Shown here: positions 9,528 through 20,730 of the stretch, piece after piece
Layout: every line of letters starts with the position of its first letter
How positions within the stretch are numbered: position 1 is the stretch's first letter
Notes under the pieces: generated by a model
Databases searched by the model: none
What the model saw: only the letters and a program-made list of their open reading frames with translations
What the model was told of the DNA's origin: nothing
DNA from: CAVQCT01 sp964371785
Lineage (GTDB): Bacteria; Zixibacteria; MSB-5A5; GN15; FEB-12
Length of the DNA stretch: 64,000 bases
Direction of reading: 5' to 3'
Assembly (NCBI GenBank): GCA_964371785.1
Contig: CAYJOL010000003.1
Coordinates: 248,001 to 312,000 of the forward strand
Position numbers and translations under genes: made by a program

Positions 9528-9841
9528 CTTCAGCCGCGATCCTTCGACGAAATCTCCCTATACCGAACAAATAACCATGGCACGACGGGGCACCTGGCGT
9601 ATTGCCGTGGAGATCGATATTTCATCCTGATTGACACCTGCGTCGCACTCTTCTGAACCGCTTATTCTTATCGGTGCGGCTGGGTATCCTTATAAAATCT
9701 TTACACAATTGCCACCGATCTTTATTCGTCGAATTTCGCATTTGGATGTTCATTTGCACATCAATCGGTGTCGAGGACCAAAGCGCGCTTCAGCGCGATC
9801 GGAGTATTTCCGTACAGGAAAAGAGGAAAGGACGATCAGTC
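9528..9841 (+). other. Intergenic region upstream of kdpF
   Basis: 314 nt between the kinase stop and kdpF. An AT-rich patch at about 9688-9710 contains TATAAAAT and TTTACA and is the best place for a kdp promoter or KdpE site, but I find no well-spaced -10 for it. No hairpin terminator for the kinase gene was seen. The frame is open upstream of kdpF, but there is no supported start before 9842. Confidence 0.35.
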
Positions 9842-9928
9842 ATGGAATTTGTCGTAGCCGGAGTCGTGGCAATCATACTCCTCATCTACCTGGGATACGC
9901 CATGTTTAATCCCGGGCGATTTAAGTAG
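9842..9928 (+). CDS. kdpF: KdpF, small accessory subunit of the K+-transporting ATPase
   Basis: 28 residues forming one membrane helix (VVAGVVAIILLIYLGYAMF) and a short tail ending NPGRFK. KdpF stabilises the KdpABC complex and is normally 25-30 residues with a C-terminal Pro/Arg/Phe-containing tail, as here. The start is set by GAGGAAAGG upstream of the ATG. kdpA begins 9 nt after the stop. It is too short for usual gene-size cut-offs and easily missed. Confidence 0.9.
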   Translation: MEFVVAGVVAIILLIYLGYAMFNPGRFK

Positions 9929-9937
9929 GTCGAGCTC

Positions 9938-11629
9938 ATGCGTATTCAAGACATAATGCAGGTGGTGGTATTCCTCCTGGCTCTCCTGGTGCTTTCACCC
10001 CTTCTGGGAAGGTACATGGCCGCCGTGTTCGAAAACAGGCACATGCCAATTCGGTCTCTGTTCGCATGGATTGAGAGATTGGTATACCGGGCGTGCGGAA
10101 TAAAGCCGGACGAAGAAATGGACTGGAAGACGTACACCAAATCGCTTTTGTGGTTCAACCTGTCGGGTTTCATGGCGGTTTTTCTGTTGCAGATTCTCCA
10201 GAGTCACCTACCCTTGAATCCTCAGGGGCTTGGCGATGTAGGTTGGGGACAGGCGTTCAACACAGCGGTGAGTTTCGCGACCAATACAAATTGGCAATCG
10301 TATGCGGGCGAAAGCTCCCTGAGCTATTTGACTCAGATGGTTGGACTGACGGTGCAGAATTTTGTAAGCGCTGCGACCGGCATAACTGTATTGCTTGCAT
10401 TTATACGGGGTCTGGTTCGGAAGTCATCAAAGACGATCGGCAATTTTTGGGCCGATCTCACTCGGTCAGTGGTCTATGTCTTGTTGCCACTGTCGATTAT
10501 CCTCGCGATTGCATTATCGAGCGAAGGGGTAATCCAGAGTCTGTCCGCGGCCGCGAATGTAAGCACGATGGAGGGAACGTCTCAATCGATCCCTATGGGC
10601 CCGGTCGCCTCGCAGGTTGCCATCAAACAGCTGGGGACCAACGGCGGCGGCTTTTTTAGCGCCAACAGCGCCCATCCATTCGAAAACCCAACTCCGATTT
10701 CGAATTTTCTTGAGATGCTTGCGATCCTTGTCATCCCGGCGGGTATCGTGTTCATGTTTGGACACATGACGGGGGCACGACGGCATGCTGCGGTGATCTT
10801 TGTGGTAATGTTGATTTTGTTTCTGGGGGGGCTTACGGTCTCCCTGCTCAACGAATACTCAGCCAATCCGGCCCTCGCCAGCCAGGTAAACCTGGAAGGA
10901 AAGGAGGTTCGATTCGGCATTGTGAATAGTGTTTTGTGGTCTGTTGCCACGACGGCGGCATCCAACGGCTCGGTGAACGCGATGCATTCGAGCATGATGC
11001 CTTTAAGCGGGGGTGTGGCAATATTCAATATCCTGCTCGGTGAAATAATATTCGGGGGCGTAGGGGCCGGGATGTATGGCATGCTCTTGTTTGTTCTGTT
11101 GTCTGTATTTCTGGCCGGGTTGATGGTTGGCCGAAGTCCCGAATACATGGGAAAAAAGATCGAGGCGCGTGAGATACAAATGGCGATTCTGGCAATTCTT
11201 CTTCCGAACGCGGTGATTCTTATCGGCGCCGGAGTGTTCAGCGTATGGCCGAGCGCTCTGAGTTCGGTCTTGAATAAGGGACCCCATGGGTTAAGCGAAA
11301 TTCTGTACGCGTTTGCTTCAACAGCCGGCAATAACGGGAGTGCCTTTGCCGGACTGAATGCCGGCACACTGCTTTACAATCTGATACTGGGAATCGTCAT
11401 GCTCGTCGGGCGTTTCGGAGTGATCATTCCGTGTCTCGTTATAGCTGGTAGCCTGGCCAACAAGAAGACGACGGCCTTTTCCTCGGGCACTTTCGGGACC
11501 GCGAATCTGACGTTCGCCGTAATTCTCATGGGTGTCATCATCATCGTCAGTGCACTTACATTTCTTCCCGTATTGAGTCTCGGACCGGTCATTGAGCAGT
11601 TTCTCATGCGCGGGGGAATCGTCTTTTAG
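9938..11629 (+). CDS. kdpA: Potassium-transporting ATPase subunit KdpA
   Basis: 563 residues, the K+-binding channel-like subunit of the inner-membrane KdpFABC pump. Family signatures seen include TNTNWQSYAGE, GTNGGGFFSANSAHPFENPT (a selectivity-filter region) and ASTAGNNGSAFAGL. About ten hydrophobic segments are present, and the length fits KdpA (about 550-600). It follows kdpF by 9 nt, and kdpB starts 8 nt after its stop with AGGAGA as ribosome binding site. Nothing unusual. Confidence 0.98.
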   Translation: MRIQDIMQVVVFLLALLVLSPLLGRYMAAVFENRHMPIRSLFAWIERLVYRACGIKPDEEMDWKTYTKSLLWFNLSGFMAVFLLQILQSHLPLNPQGLGDVGWGQAFNTAVSFATNTNWQSYAGESSLSYLTQMVGLTVQNFVSAATGITVLLAFIRGLVRKSSKTIGNFWADLTRSVVYVLLPLSIILAIALSSEGVIQSLSAAANVSTMEGTSQSIPMGPVASQVAIKQLGTNGGGFFSANSAHPFENPTPISNFLEMLAILVIPAGIVFMFGHMTGARRHAAVIFVVMLILFLGGLTVSLLNEYSANPALASQVNLEGKEVRFGIVNSVLWSVATTAASNGSVNAMHSSMMPLSGGVAIFNILLGEIIFGGVGAGMYGMLLFVLLSVFLAGLMVGRSPEYMGKKIEAREIQMAILAILLPNAVILIGAGVFSVWPSALSSVLNKGPHGLSEILYAFASTAGNNGSAFAGLNAGTLLYNLILGIVMLVGRFGVIIPCLVIAGSLANKKTTAFSSGTFGTANLTFAVILMGVIIIVSALTFLPVLSLGPVIEQFLMRGGIVF

Positions 11630-11637
11630 GAGAACAC

Positions 11638-13731
11638 ATGCCGAAAAAAGAAGTCAGTCTGGTCGATATGCCGCTTATCCTTCAAGCGCTAAAGGACTCG
11701 GTACGCAAACTCGGGCCTCTCGCGGAAATGCGTAACCCTGTCATGTTCGTGACCTATATCGGGGCGATTGTCACCACGGTCGGCTTCGGAGCAGGCTTGG
11801 TCTCCGGCAGATACTCCGGCTTTGAACTTCAGATATGCCTCTGGTTATGGTTTACCGTGCTGTTCGCGAACTTTGCGGAGGCGGTTGCCGAAGGGAGGGG
11901 CAAAGCTCAGGCCGAAAGCCTGAAAAAAGGACGGACTCAACTGCTCGCGCGTTGCCTCACCAACGGAAGCGAGGCTAAGGTATCCGCAACCGACCTGAGA
12001 AAAGGGGACGTGATTGTATGCGAAGCAGGTGATATAATCGCGGCGGATGGTGAGGTCATCGAGGGAATCGCCAGTGTGGACGAATCCGCAATCACCGGTG
12101 AATCCGCGCCGGTGATCCGGGAAAGTGGCGGGGACAGAAGCGCCGTGACGGGTGGAACGCGGGTAATCAGCGACCGCATCGTTGTGCGGGTGACTTCTGA
12201 ACCGGGAAACGCCTTCATCGATCGGATGATTAACCTGATCGAAGGTGCACGGCGCCAAAAGACTCCAAACGAAATCGCGCTGAGCATAGTGCTGTCCGGC
12301 CTGACAATAGTATTCCTGTTGGTTGTCGCCACCCTCAAGTTCTTTACCGATTATAGCACCCGCGTTTCGGGACAGCATCTCGACGGAGTTGTGACGGTGA
12401 CGGTGCTCACCGCCCTCCTGGTCTGTCTTATCCCGACTACGATTGGCGGACTGCTGAGCGCCATCGGCATCGCTGGCATCGACCGACTGGTTCGCCGCAA
12501 TGTGATCGCCAAAAGCGGCCGGGCAGTTGAAGCCGCGGGCGACATCGACGTACTCCTGTTGGACAAGACAGGAACAATTACGCTGGGCAATCGAATGGCG
12601 ACGGTCTTTGTGCCGGTACCGATGCACCTGGCGCAAAATCTGGCCGAAGCAGCGCAGCTTGCATCGCTGGCTGACGAAACACCCGAAGGACGGTCGATAG
12701 TGGTGCTGGCCAAGGAGAAGTATAACTTGCGCGCCACGACGCTTACCCCGAGCCAGGCAAGATTCATTCCGTTTTCGGCCCAGACCCGCATCAGCGGAGT
12801 GGATATCCTCGATAGCTCCGGTGCCGTCACCCATCGTATCAGGAAGGGAGCAATTGATTCAATCCGGGCATTCGTGACTCACGCCGGGGGAAATTTCCCC
12901 GACGAAGTCTCCGTCATTGTCGACGAAATAGCAGGGTCCGGCGGCACTCCTTTGGCAGTGGCCGATGACTCCGGGGTCCTTGGAATCATCCATCTTAAAG
13001 ACGTTGTCAAAGGCGGTATCAAAGAAAGATTCGCTGAGCTTCGCAAGATGGGCATACGTACGGTAATGATCACAGGTGACAATTCACTCACGGCCGCGGC
13101 GATCGCCGCCGAGGCCGGCGTGGACGATTTTATCGCGCAGGCGACGCCGGAGACAAAGCTGGAGCGGATTAGAATCGAACAGGAGGGTGGGCATCTGGTG
13201 GCGATGACAGGCGACGGCACCAACGATGCTCCGGCGCTTGCGCAGGCCGATGTTGGTGTCGCAATGAACACAGGGACCCAGGCCGCCCGGGAAGCCGGAA
13301 ATATGGTCGATCTCGACAGCAACCCGACCAAACTGATACAAATAGTCGAAACCGGCAAACAACTGCTCATGACCCGCGGGGCCCTTACTACTTTTAGTAT
13401 TGCTAACGATATAGCAAAGTACTTTGCGATTCTCCCGGCGATTTTTGGATCTCTCTATGCTCTCTCCGGCAGCGGTGTCGGTCCGTTGGCGTCCTTCAAC
13501 GTCATGGGCCTGCACTCACCCCAGTCCGCAATTCTCAGCGCGGTGATTTTCAATGCTCTCATCATAGTCGCACTGATCCCCCTGGCCCTGCGGGGGGTAG
13601 CATATCGAGCCGAGCCGGCGACGAAACTGCTTAAACGGAACCTTCTGATCTATGGTTTAGGCGGCATTGTCGCGCCGTTTATCGGTATTAAACTCATTGA
13701 TCTGGTAGTGGTATTTTTGAAACTCGCATGA
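11638..13731 (+). CDS. kdpB: Potassium-transporting ATPase ATP-binding subunit KdpB
   Basis: 697 residues, the P-type ATPase subunit of Kdp. Seen: the actuator TGES loop (about 153-156), the phosphorylated Asp309 in DKTGT, the hinge TGDGTNDAPALAQADVG, and the KdpB-specific N-terminal RNPVMFVTYIGAIVTT. Ser in the TGESAPVIRESGGDRS region matches KdpB, where Ser phosphorylation is known to inhibit the pump. Membrane helices flank the cytosolic loops in the usual arrangement. Part of the kdpFABCDE operon. Confidence 0.98.
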   Translation: MPKKEVSLVDMPLILQALKDSVRKLGPLAEMRNPVMFVTYIGAIVTTVGFGAGLVSGRYSGFELQICLWLWFTVLFANFAEAVAEGRGKAQAESLKKGRTQLLARCLTNGSEAKVSATDLRKGDVIVCEAGDIIAADGEVIEGIASVDESAITGESAPVIRESGGDRSAVTGGTRVISDRIVVRVTSEPGNAFIDRMINLIEGARRQKTPNEIALSIVLSGLTIVFLLVVATLKFFTDYSTRVSGQHLDGVVTVTVLTALLVCLIPTTIGGLLSAIGIAGIDRLVRRNVIAKSGRAVEAAGDIDVLLLDKTGTITLGNRMATVFVPVPMHLAQNLAEAAQLASLADETPEGRSIVVLAKEKYNLRATTLTPSQARFIPFSAQTRISGVDILDSSGAVTHRIRKGAIDSIRAFVTHAGGNFPDEVSVIVDEIAGSGGTPLAVADDSGVLGIIHLKDVVKGGIKERFAELRKMGIRTVMITGDNSLTAAAIAAEAGVDDFIAQATPETKLERIRIEQEGGHLVAMTGDGTNDAPALAQADVGVAMNTGTQAAREAGNMVDLDSNPTKLIQIVETGKQLLMTRGALTTFSIANDIAKYFAILPAIFGSLYALSGSGVGPLASFNVMGLHSPQSAILSAVIFNALIIVALIPLALRGVAYRAEPATKLLKRNLLIYGLGGIVAPFIGIKLIDLVVVFLKLA

Positions 13732-13741
13732 TGAATCGAGC

Positions 13742-14329
13742 ATGCCAATGAAAACGATACTTACAGCCGCAAAACTCCTGCTTGTCATGACACTGCTAAC
13801 AGGAGTGGCGTACCCGCTGCTCATTACGGCAGTGGCCAATCTGTTTTTCTCTCACCAAGCGCGGGGGAGCCTCTTATATTCCCAGGGCAAGGCGATCGGA
13901 TCGGAGATGATAGCTCAGAAGTTCGTCAGTAACCGATATTTCTGGTCTCGTCCTTCGGCTATCGACTACAATCCATTTCCATCCGGCGGGAGTAACCTTG
14001 GGCCGACAAGCGCGATCCTGAAGGCAGACATCGCAAGGCGTCGCACGCAACTTGCGGCCGCACATGAACATGGCTTGGAAATCCCAGCCGACTTGCTATA
14101 CGCATCGGCCAGCGGACTTGATCCTGATGTCAGTCCCGAAGCAGCGCGTTATCAAGTTGACCGAATTATCGCCGCGCGAGGACTTGACCCGGATGCGAAG
14201 AATCTGCTAAATAACTTGATAGACATATGCCTGACAGGTCCGTCCTGGGGGTTTATTGGAGACCCGAGGGTAAACGTATTGAAACTTAACTTGCTTCTTG
14301 ATTCACTGGCGCGGAAAAACAGCTTATGA
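13742..14329 (+). CDS. kdpC: Potassium-transporting ATPase subunit KdpC
   Basis: 195 residues with one N-terminal membrane helix (LLLVMTLLTGVAYPLLITAVA) and a periplasmic domain. Family motifs seen: FVSNRYFWSRPSA, NPFPSGGSNLGPTS, ASGLDPDVSPEAA and the C-terminal RVNVLKLNLLLD. KdpC is thought to assist ATP or K+ binding by the complex. The start could be 13742 or the ATG six bases later; neither has a strong ribosome binding site. Its last codons overlap kdpD by 4 nt (ATGA). Confidence 0.97.
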   Translation: MPMKTILTAAKLLLVMTLLTGVAYPLLITAVANLFFSHQARGSLLYSQGKAIGSEMIAQKFVSNRYFWSRPSAIDYNPFPSGGSNLGPTSAILKADIARRRTQLAAAHEHGLEIPADLLYASASGLDPDVSPEAARYQVDRIIAARGLDPDAKNLLNNLIDICLTGPSWGFIGDPRVNVLKLNLLLDSLARKNSL

Positions 14330-17013
14330 CTGAAGAGCTTCGTCCCGACCCGGATCAACTGCTTGAGACGATCAAGCGAAATGATGCCCAGGCAAGGTAC
14401 GGCAGGCTGCGTGTCTTCTTCGGCATGGCCGCCGGTGTGGGAAAAACCTATGCGATGCTGAAGGCGGCTCAAGACCGCCTCAAGGAAGGTGTGGACGTCG
14501 TCATAGGTACGGTCGACACGCACAAACGCGCTGAAACCGAGGCAATGCTCGTCGGTCTCACCAGTGTCCCGCGAAAGAAGATTGTCTATCAGGGCACGTC
14601 ATTCGAAGAAATGGATATTGACGCCATCCTGGCAAGGCATCCGCAGTTGGTGTTGGTCGATGAACTGGCGCACACCAATATACCGGGCTCCCGACATCCG
14701 AAGCGATGGCACGATGTAGTGGAACTGCTTGATTCCGGAATCGATGTGTACACCACGGTCAATGTCCAGCACATTGAGAGCCGAAAGGAGCCCGTCGAGG
14801 CGATCACCGGCATAAGAGTCCGTGAGACGGTTCCTGACTCGCTGCTCGAACGTGCCTGGCAGATTATTCTGATCGACATCACTCCGGCCGAATTGCTGAA
14901 GCGGCTGAGCGAAGGCAAAGTCTATCTGGGTGAAATGGCGGTGACGGCGGCCGGGAACTTCTTCAAGGAGGACCGCCTGACGGCTCTTCGCGAAATCGCC
15001 CTCAGGTTAACCGCTGAAACCGTGGACAACGAATTGCAAAGCATGATAACCGCAAGGGAGCGCACGGTAGTATGGAAAACGACAGAGCGCCTTATGGTAG
15101 CAGTCAGCCATAGTCCTTATTCAGAGGGTCTGATTCGCTCCACCCGTCGTCTGGCTTTCGGTATGGATGTCCCGTGGATCGGAGTGCATGTCGACACCGG
15201 AGTGATGCTTACCGACCAGGACAAGGCCACCCTGACCAGGAATCTGTCGCTGGTTCGGGAGTTGGGAGGTGAGGTCGTGTCAACATCCGATGTTGATGTC
15301 GCCGAGGCGCTCAAGCGGGTGGCCCTTCAGCGGAATGTCACTCAGTTGATAATCGGGCGACCGACCCGTCGTATATTCCGCGACCTTCTTTCGGGAGGCT
15401 CGGTGCTCGACCACTTGGTCAGGGAGAGCGGAAGTTTCGACGTGCACGTACTGCGCCCGGACGTGAAAGAAGGGCCGACTCCTAAATGGCGCTCGAAGTC
15501 CCCTATAGAATCCGGTTTGTATACTTACGGGGTTGTAATAGGCGTTATTGTGCTCATGGCCATCTTCAATAACCTTCTTGCGACTTCCATCGGCTATCGG
15601 GCGGTTGGTTTCATATTCCTGTTAACGGTGCTGGGCATGGGGCTTTTCGTCTCGATTGGCCCGGTCCTGGTCGGTGCCGTGCTAAGCGCCCTTATATGGG
15701 ACTATTTCTTTATTCCACCGTACGGCACGTTTCATATATCCGCTCCGGAGGACGCCGCCATGTGCGTGGCTTATCTTCTGGTGGCGGTCACCACAGGCAC
15801 GTTGACAAATCGAATCCGCAAACGCGAGCGGATGTTGCGGCTCCGGGAGGAACGCACCCGGGTCTTATATGACATTGTTCGCACGATGGCATCCGGTCGG
15901 GACCGAAGCGTCTATATCGCCGAGGTGGCAGAGAAGTTGCGCGGGATACTCCATGGTGAGTGCTCGGTGGCTGTGATATCGCCTGATAAGAGACTTCAAC
16001 GAAGAACATATCCACCCGCCGATTGGTCTCTTGATGACAAGGAGTGGGCGGTTGCTGAATGGGTACTCGAGCGCGGCCAGCCCGCCGGGCGGTCAACTAA
16101 TACGCTGCCATCTGCGTCCGGACGGTACTTCCCGTTGCGCGGGACATCGGAGACAGTCGGGGTGTTTGCGTTTCATGGCGCTGGAGATTCGACCTTGATG
16201 CAGGAGGAGGAGAATCTTCTGTTGACGGTTACTCAGCAGATGGCAATTACGATCGAGCGGCAGCTCTTGCGAGAAAGATCGCGTCAGGCCGAACGACTTG
16301 AGGAGTCAGAGAAGCTCTATCAAACGATTTTGAATACCGTTTCGCACGAAATCCGCACGCCCCTGACGACAATTGTCGGAGCAGCCTCAGCGCTTCAGAA
16401 CGACACGATAGCGTCCAGCAGCGAGAACCGGCATCAGCTTTCCAGGGAACTTGAAATCAGCGCGGCGCGGCTCAATCGGGTAGTATCCAATCTGATGGAT
16501 ATGTCACGCTTGAGTTCCGGAAGCATCGCTTTGAAAAAGGACTGGCACGACGTGAACGATCTCCTCACCTACGTCGTTAACAGCAACCCGGAAACACTCG
16601 CCGCCCATGAAGTAGTGATACGGTGCGCCGATGAACTTCCCCTGATCCACATTGATTTTGCGTTATTTGAGCAGGTGTTCTCGAATTTGCTGGTAAACGC
16701 CGCAACTTATTCACCTCAGGGAACGTCGATCACTGTTGATGCAGAACTGAAAAAGCAAGTCGTTGTCATCACGGTGTCGGATAGGGGCCCCGGAATTCCG
16801 GAGGAGATGTTACCGCGGATATTCGACAAGTTTTACCGCGCACCCGGATCGCCACCGGGCGGGACCGGAATCGGGTTGGCGATTGCAAAGTCCGTGGTTG
16901 AAATGCACGGAGGCACGATCGAGGTAAGCAATATTCCGGACGGCGGCCTGCAATTCAGGATCGCGCTGCCTGTCGAAAATCAACCGGAACTCTCCGAAGG
17001 AAAAGATGACTGA
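14326..17013 (+). CDS. kdpD: Osmosensitive K+ channel sensor histidine kinase KdpD
   Basis: 895 residues, full length. In order: an N-terminal KdpD domain with a Walker-A motif (GMAAGVGKT, residues 33-41) and VLVDELAHTNIPGS; a universal-stress-protein-like domain (about 250-375, ending HVLRPD); four closely spaced membrane helices (about 402-490); a GAF-like domain; a dimerisation domain with phospho-acceptor His674 (VSHEIRTPL); and an ATPase domain (FSNLLVNAATYS, DRGPGIPEE, GTGIGLAIAKS). It senses low K+ or turgor and phosphorylates KdpE. The 4-nt overlap with kdpC and 1-nt overlap with kdpE suggest coupled translation from one long transcript. Confidence 0.98.
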   Translation: MTEELRPDPDQLLETIKRNDAQARYGRLRVFFGMAAGVGKTYAMLKAAQDRLKEGVDVVIGTVDTHKRAETEAMLVGLTSVPRKKIVYQGTSFEEMDIDAILARHPQLVLVDELAHTNIPGSRHPKRWHDVVELLDSGIDVYTTVNVQHIESRKEPVEAITGIRVRETVPDSLLERAWQIILIDITPAELLKRLSEGKVYLGEMAVTAAGNFFKEDRLTALREIALRLTAETVDNELQSMITARERTVVWKTTERLMVAVSHSPYSEGLIRSTRRLAFGMDVPWIGVHVDTGVMLTDQDKATLTRNLSLVRELGGEVVSTSDVDVAEALKRVALQRNVTQLIIGRPTRRIFRDLLSGGSVLDHLVRESGSFDVHVLRPDVKEGPTPKWRSKSPIESGLYTYGVVIGVIVLMAIFNNLLATSIGYRAVGFIFLLTVLGMGLFVSIGPVLVGAVLSALIWDYFFIPPYGTFHISAPEDAAMCVAYLLVAVTTGTLTNRIRKRERMLRLREERTRVLYDIVRTMASGRDRSVYIAEVAEKLRGILHGECSVAVISPDKRLQRRTYPPADWSLDDKEWAVAEWVLERGQPAGRSTNTLPSASGRYFPLRGTSETVGVFAFHGAGDSTLMQEEENLLLTVTQQMAITIERQLLRERSRQAERLEESEKLYQTILNTVSHEIRTPLTTIVGAASALQNDTIASSSENRHQLSRELEISAARLNRVVSNLMDMSRLSSGSIALKKDWHDVNDLLTYVVNSNPETLAAHEVVIRCADELPLIHIDFALFEQVFSNLLVNAATYSPQGTSITVDAELKKQVVVITVSDRGPGIPEEMLPRIFDKFYRAPGSPPGGTGIGLAIAKSVVEMHGGTIEVSNIPDGGLQFRIALPVENQPELSEGKDD

Positions 17014-17702
17014 TGAATAACGTCCGAATCCTTATCATCGATGACGAAGCGGCCATTCGCCGCCTGCTCAGGATCAGCCTTGAAGCCGAAGGATATGTGC
17101 TGCTTGAGGCTGCAAACGGTCAAAGCGGACTGGTACAGGCGTCAACGAATCGCCCGGACGCGATCATTCTTGACATAGGCCTGCCGGACATCGACGGTTT
17201 GAACGTGCTGAAGCGCCTCCGAGAATGGTCCGCCGTCCCGGTGATAGTCCTGACGGTCAAGGACTCGGAGCTTGACAAAGTGTCATTTCTCGATGCCGGT
17301 GCGGACGATTACCTGTCCAAACCGTTCAGCGTTCCTGAGCTTCTTGCGCGCATTCGTGTGGCGCTCCGCCATGCGAAATCCGCGGATGAGCCCGTAGTCT
17401 ATCGAGCTGCGTCGGTAGAAGTGGACCTTGCCGCCCGCGACGTGCGGATGGCCGGAAAACCCGTGAAACTTACCGCGACGGAATATGATATCCTGCGTCT
17501 TTTGGTGAAGCATGCCGGAAGAGTCGTCACGCAGAGACACCTGCTCAAAGAGGTCTGGGGACCGCACGCGGTGGACCAAACGCAATACCTACGGGTTCAC
17601 ATCAGCCAGCTGCGCAAGAAACTGGAGAGGGATCCGTCCAGACCCGAGCTCATCCTTACCGAGCCATCAGTTGGGTACAGGCTGCGGGCAGGGGACGAAT
17701 GA
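17013..17702 (+). CDS. kdpE: Response regulator KdpE
   Basis: 229 residues, OmpR/PhoB class. The receiver has the acidic pair in IIDDEAA, phospho-acceptor Asp54 (IILDIGLPD), Thr in VLTVKD and Lys in LSKPFS. The winged-helix domain includes LTATEYDILRLLVKHAGRVVT and HISQLRKKLERDP. It is the cognate regulator of KdpD and presumably activates kdp transcription from the AT-rich region upstream of kdpF. The start codon overlaps the kdpD stop (TGATG). No terminator hairpin was seen in the short gap to the convergent gene. Confidence 0.97.
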   Translation: MNNVRILIIDDEAAIRRLLRISLEAEGYVLLEAANGQSGLVQASTNRPDAIILDIGLPDIDGLNVLKRLREWSAVPVIVLTVKDSELDKVSFLDAGADDYLSKPFSVPELLARIRVALRHAKSADEPVVYRAASVEVDLAARDVRMAGKPVKLTATEYDILRLLVKHAGRVVTQRHLLKEVWGPHAVDQTQYLRVHISQLRKKLERDPSRPELILTEPSVGYRLRAGDE

Positions 17703-17743
17703 TAGACTCCCCGGAATTGGTTCTCAATTTCAGACGCTGACTC

Positions 17744-18310
17744 TCAAAATACAAAAGCCTCGATCCCAACACCACCCATCACACTGAATCCGTGGACAGT
17801 ACTTTCGTACTCGGGTTTGTAAAAGTCGTTCCGAAGTTGAACGCCGGGCTGGATGGCAATCGAGTTGGAAATCATGACATCGACTCCGATAAATCCGCCC
17901 ACCGTCCACATGGTTTCGGAGTTCCCGTCGCTATATGATGTCCGCTCGGCCATCACTCTGAAGACCGGAAGAATCGCCCCCTTTGCCTCGGCGCGGTTCC
18001 TGGCCGTATAGAGATAAAATGAGACAACCGGACCAAATCCGAATCTGCTCTCGTGCGCCCCGCCTTGCGAGTGAACAATCAGGTCGAACAGATAACCGAT
18101 AGCGATACCATCGGCGATAAAATAAGAAAACTCCGGTGTGATGAGCACTGTCGTGATGCCATCGCCATGATACTCGTACAGGTCACCGCCCTGGTAGGTG
18201 ACCGATGCCTGACCGGACAGTATGTAGCTGCCCTGTTGCGCAGGTCTGTCGGCAGACATGGCACCGGACGCGAGCATCAATGCCACCGCGCAGATAATTG
18301 AGAATCTCAC
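17744..18310 (-). CDS. Small outer-membrane beta-barrel protein
   Basis: 188 residues from a GTG start with AGGAGG seven bases upstream; the frame extends to 18445, but that extension lacks sense. A signal peptide (VRFSIICAVALMLASGAMSA) precedes alternating hydrophobic/polar strands and a C-terminal ...IEAFVF ending in Phe, the usual sorting signal for the BAM machinery. Segments such as GFGPVVSFYLYTARNRAEAKGAILPVFRV look like strand-turn-strand of an eight-stranded barrel. No enzyme motif. It is convergent with kdpE and separate from kdp in orientation. Precise function unknown. Confidence 0.75.
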   Translation of the reverse strand: MRFSIICAVALMLASGAMSADRPAQQGSYILSGQASVTYQGGDLYEYHGDGITTVLITPEFSYFIADGIAIGYLFDLIVHSQGGAHESRFGFGPVVSFYLYTARNRAEAKGAILPVFRVMAERTSYSDGNSETMWTVGGFIGVDVMISNSIAIQPGVQLRNDFYKPEYESTVHGFSVMGGVGIEAFVF

Positions 18311-18649
18311 CGTACAACCTCCTCTGTTTGACATTAAGAGATGTTCCCCCATGCCGATGTTATGGAACAGACACTGGGGGGCACAGCCTCTCATACTGGT
18401 CTGATTCGATGAACGCGGGTCGCTGCTGATAGTAACAGGACACATGCAAACTGCAGTTTCGGTAGGGAAGGCGCAAGCGGGAAATGCTATACTCAGGTCG
18501 AAGATTGGAAGTTAGTTATCTTTCAAAAGATTCTAGTGGACAACTCGCATCAGACTATGCATTCGTGCCTTGAGAGACGATTTCTGTCCGGCCGGATGAA
18601 TGTACCGGTGCGGCTTTGCTCCGGGTCATTTAAGTGCCGAAGGTGTGTA
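18311..18649. other. Divergent intergenic region
   Basis: About 340 nt between the barrel gene and the small membrane protein gene. It holds the barrel gene's AGGAGG. I saw no convincing -35/-10 pair, hairpin or RNA gene. The longer versions of the flanking frames extend into it without start-site support. Confidence 0.4.
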
Positions 18650-18898
18650 ATGGAATTACTAATACTCTCGATAGCATTCGTCTGCACTTTGACTGGTTAT
18701 CTATTGAGGAAGAACGCAGAGAAGCATCGAACCGAAGCGACCAGAGGTCTTCCATGGAATAGTAAGGAGTACTGGACGATTTCACCCCGAAAGTTAGCCG
18801 AGCAGTATGATTCGATGGGATATCGTTTCGAATTGACCGCCCGCGCTTTCTTTGCCGTCTCAGTGGTATTCTATCTGATTTCGTTGATCTATTTCTAG
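18650..18898 (+). CDS. Small two-helix membrane protein, unknown function
   Basis: 82 residues from an ATG with GAAGGTG just upstream. The frame continues back to 18536, but those extra residues are Cys/Arg-rich and lack a ribosome binding site. There is an N-terminal helix (about 2-16, LLILSIAFVCTLTGYLL) and a C-terminal helix (about 64-80, AFFAVSVVFYLISLIYF), with a charged 45-residue segment between containing WTISPRKLAEQYDSMGYR. The protein could be a hairpin in the inner membrane. No homologue recognised. It ends 23 nt before the convergent nadE stop. Confidence 0.6.
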   Translation: MELLILSIAFVCTLTGYLLRKNAEKHRTEATRGLPWNSKEYWTISPRKLAEQYDSMGYRFELTARAFFAVSVVFYLISLIYF

Positions 18899-18921
18899 AA
18901 AGTGACAGCTACGTGAATGGC

Positions 18922-20559
<1,638 letters not shown>

Positions 20560-20630
20560 ATACAATCGTACAGCAGTTTTCTGCCTCTATTTGGTTACAA
20601 GTTGGGATGTGAACGGCTGTGATAAGATAG

Positions 20631-20703
20631 GGATTTGCGACGTACAGCGCAAATCCAAAGACAGGACGCAGAATCTCTCTGCCCGCATTGAAGTTACGGG
20701 CAG
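20631..20703. other. Two perfect hairpins upstream of nadE
   Basis: In the 171-nt gap between nadE and the preceding minus-strand gene there are two inverted repeats. One is GGATTTGCG (20631-20639) with CGCAAATCC (20648-20656), loop 8 nt. The other is CTGCCCG (20680-20686) with CGGGCAG (20697-20703), loop 10 nt. Neither is followed by a T-run in either direction, so they are poor intrinsic terminators. They could be leader structures or operators for nadE. Structure is seen; function is inference. Confidence 0.45.
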
Positions 20704-20730
20704 ACTACAGCAGGTTTACCAGTTCCGGAC

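Noticed and set aside
11845..12834. 329-residue minus-strand frame
   Set aside because: Antisense to the well-supported kdpB; a shadow of its codon bias with no start signal.
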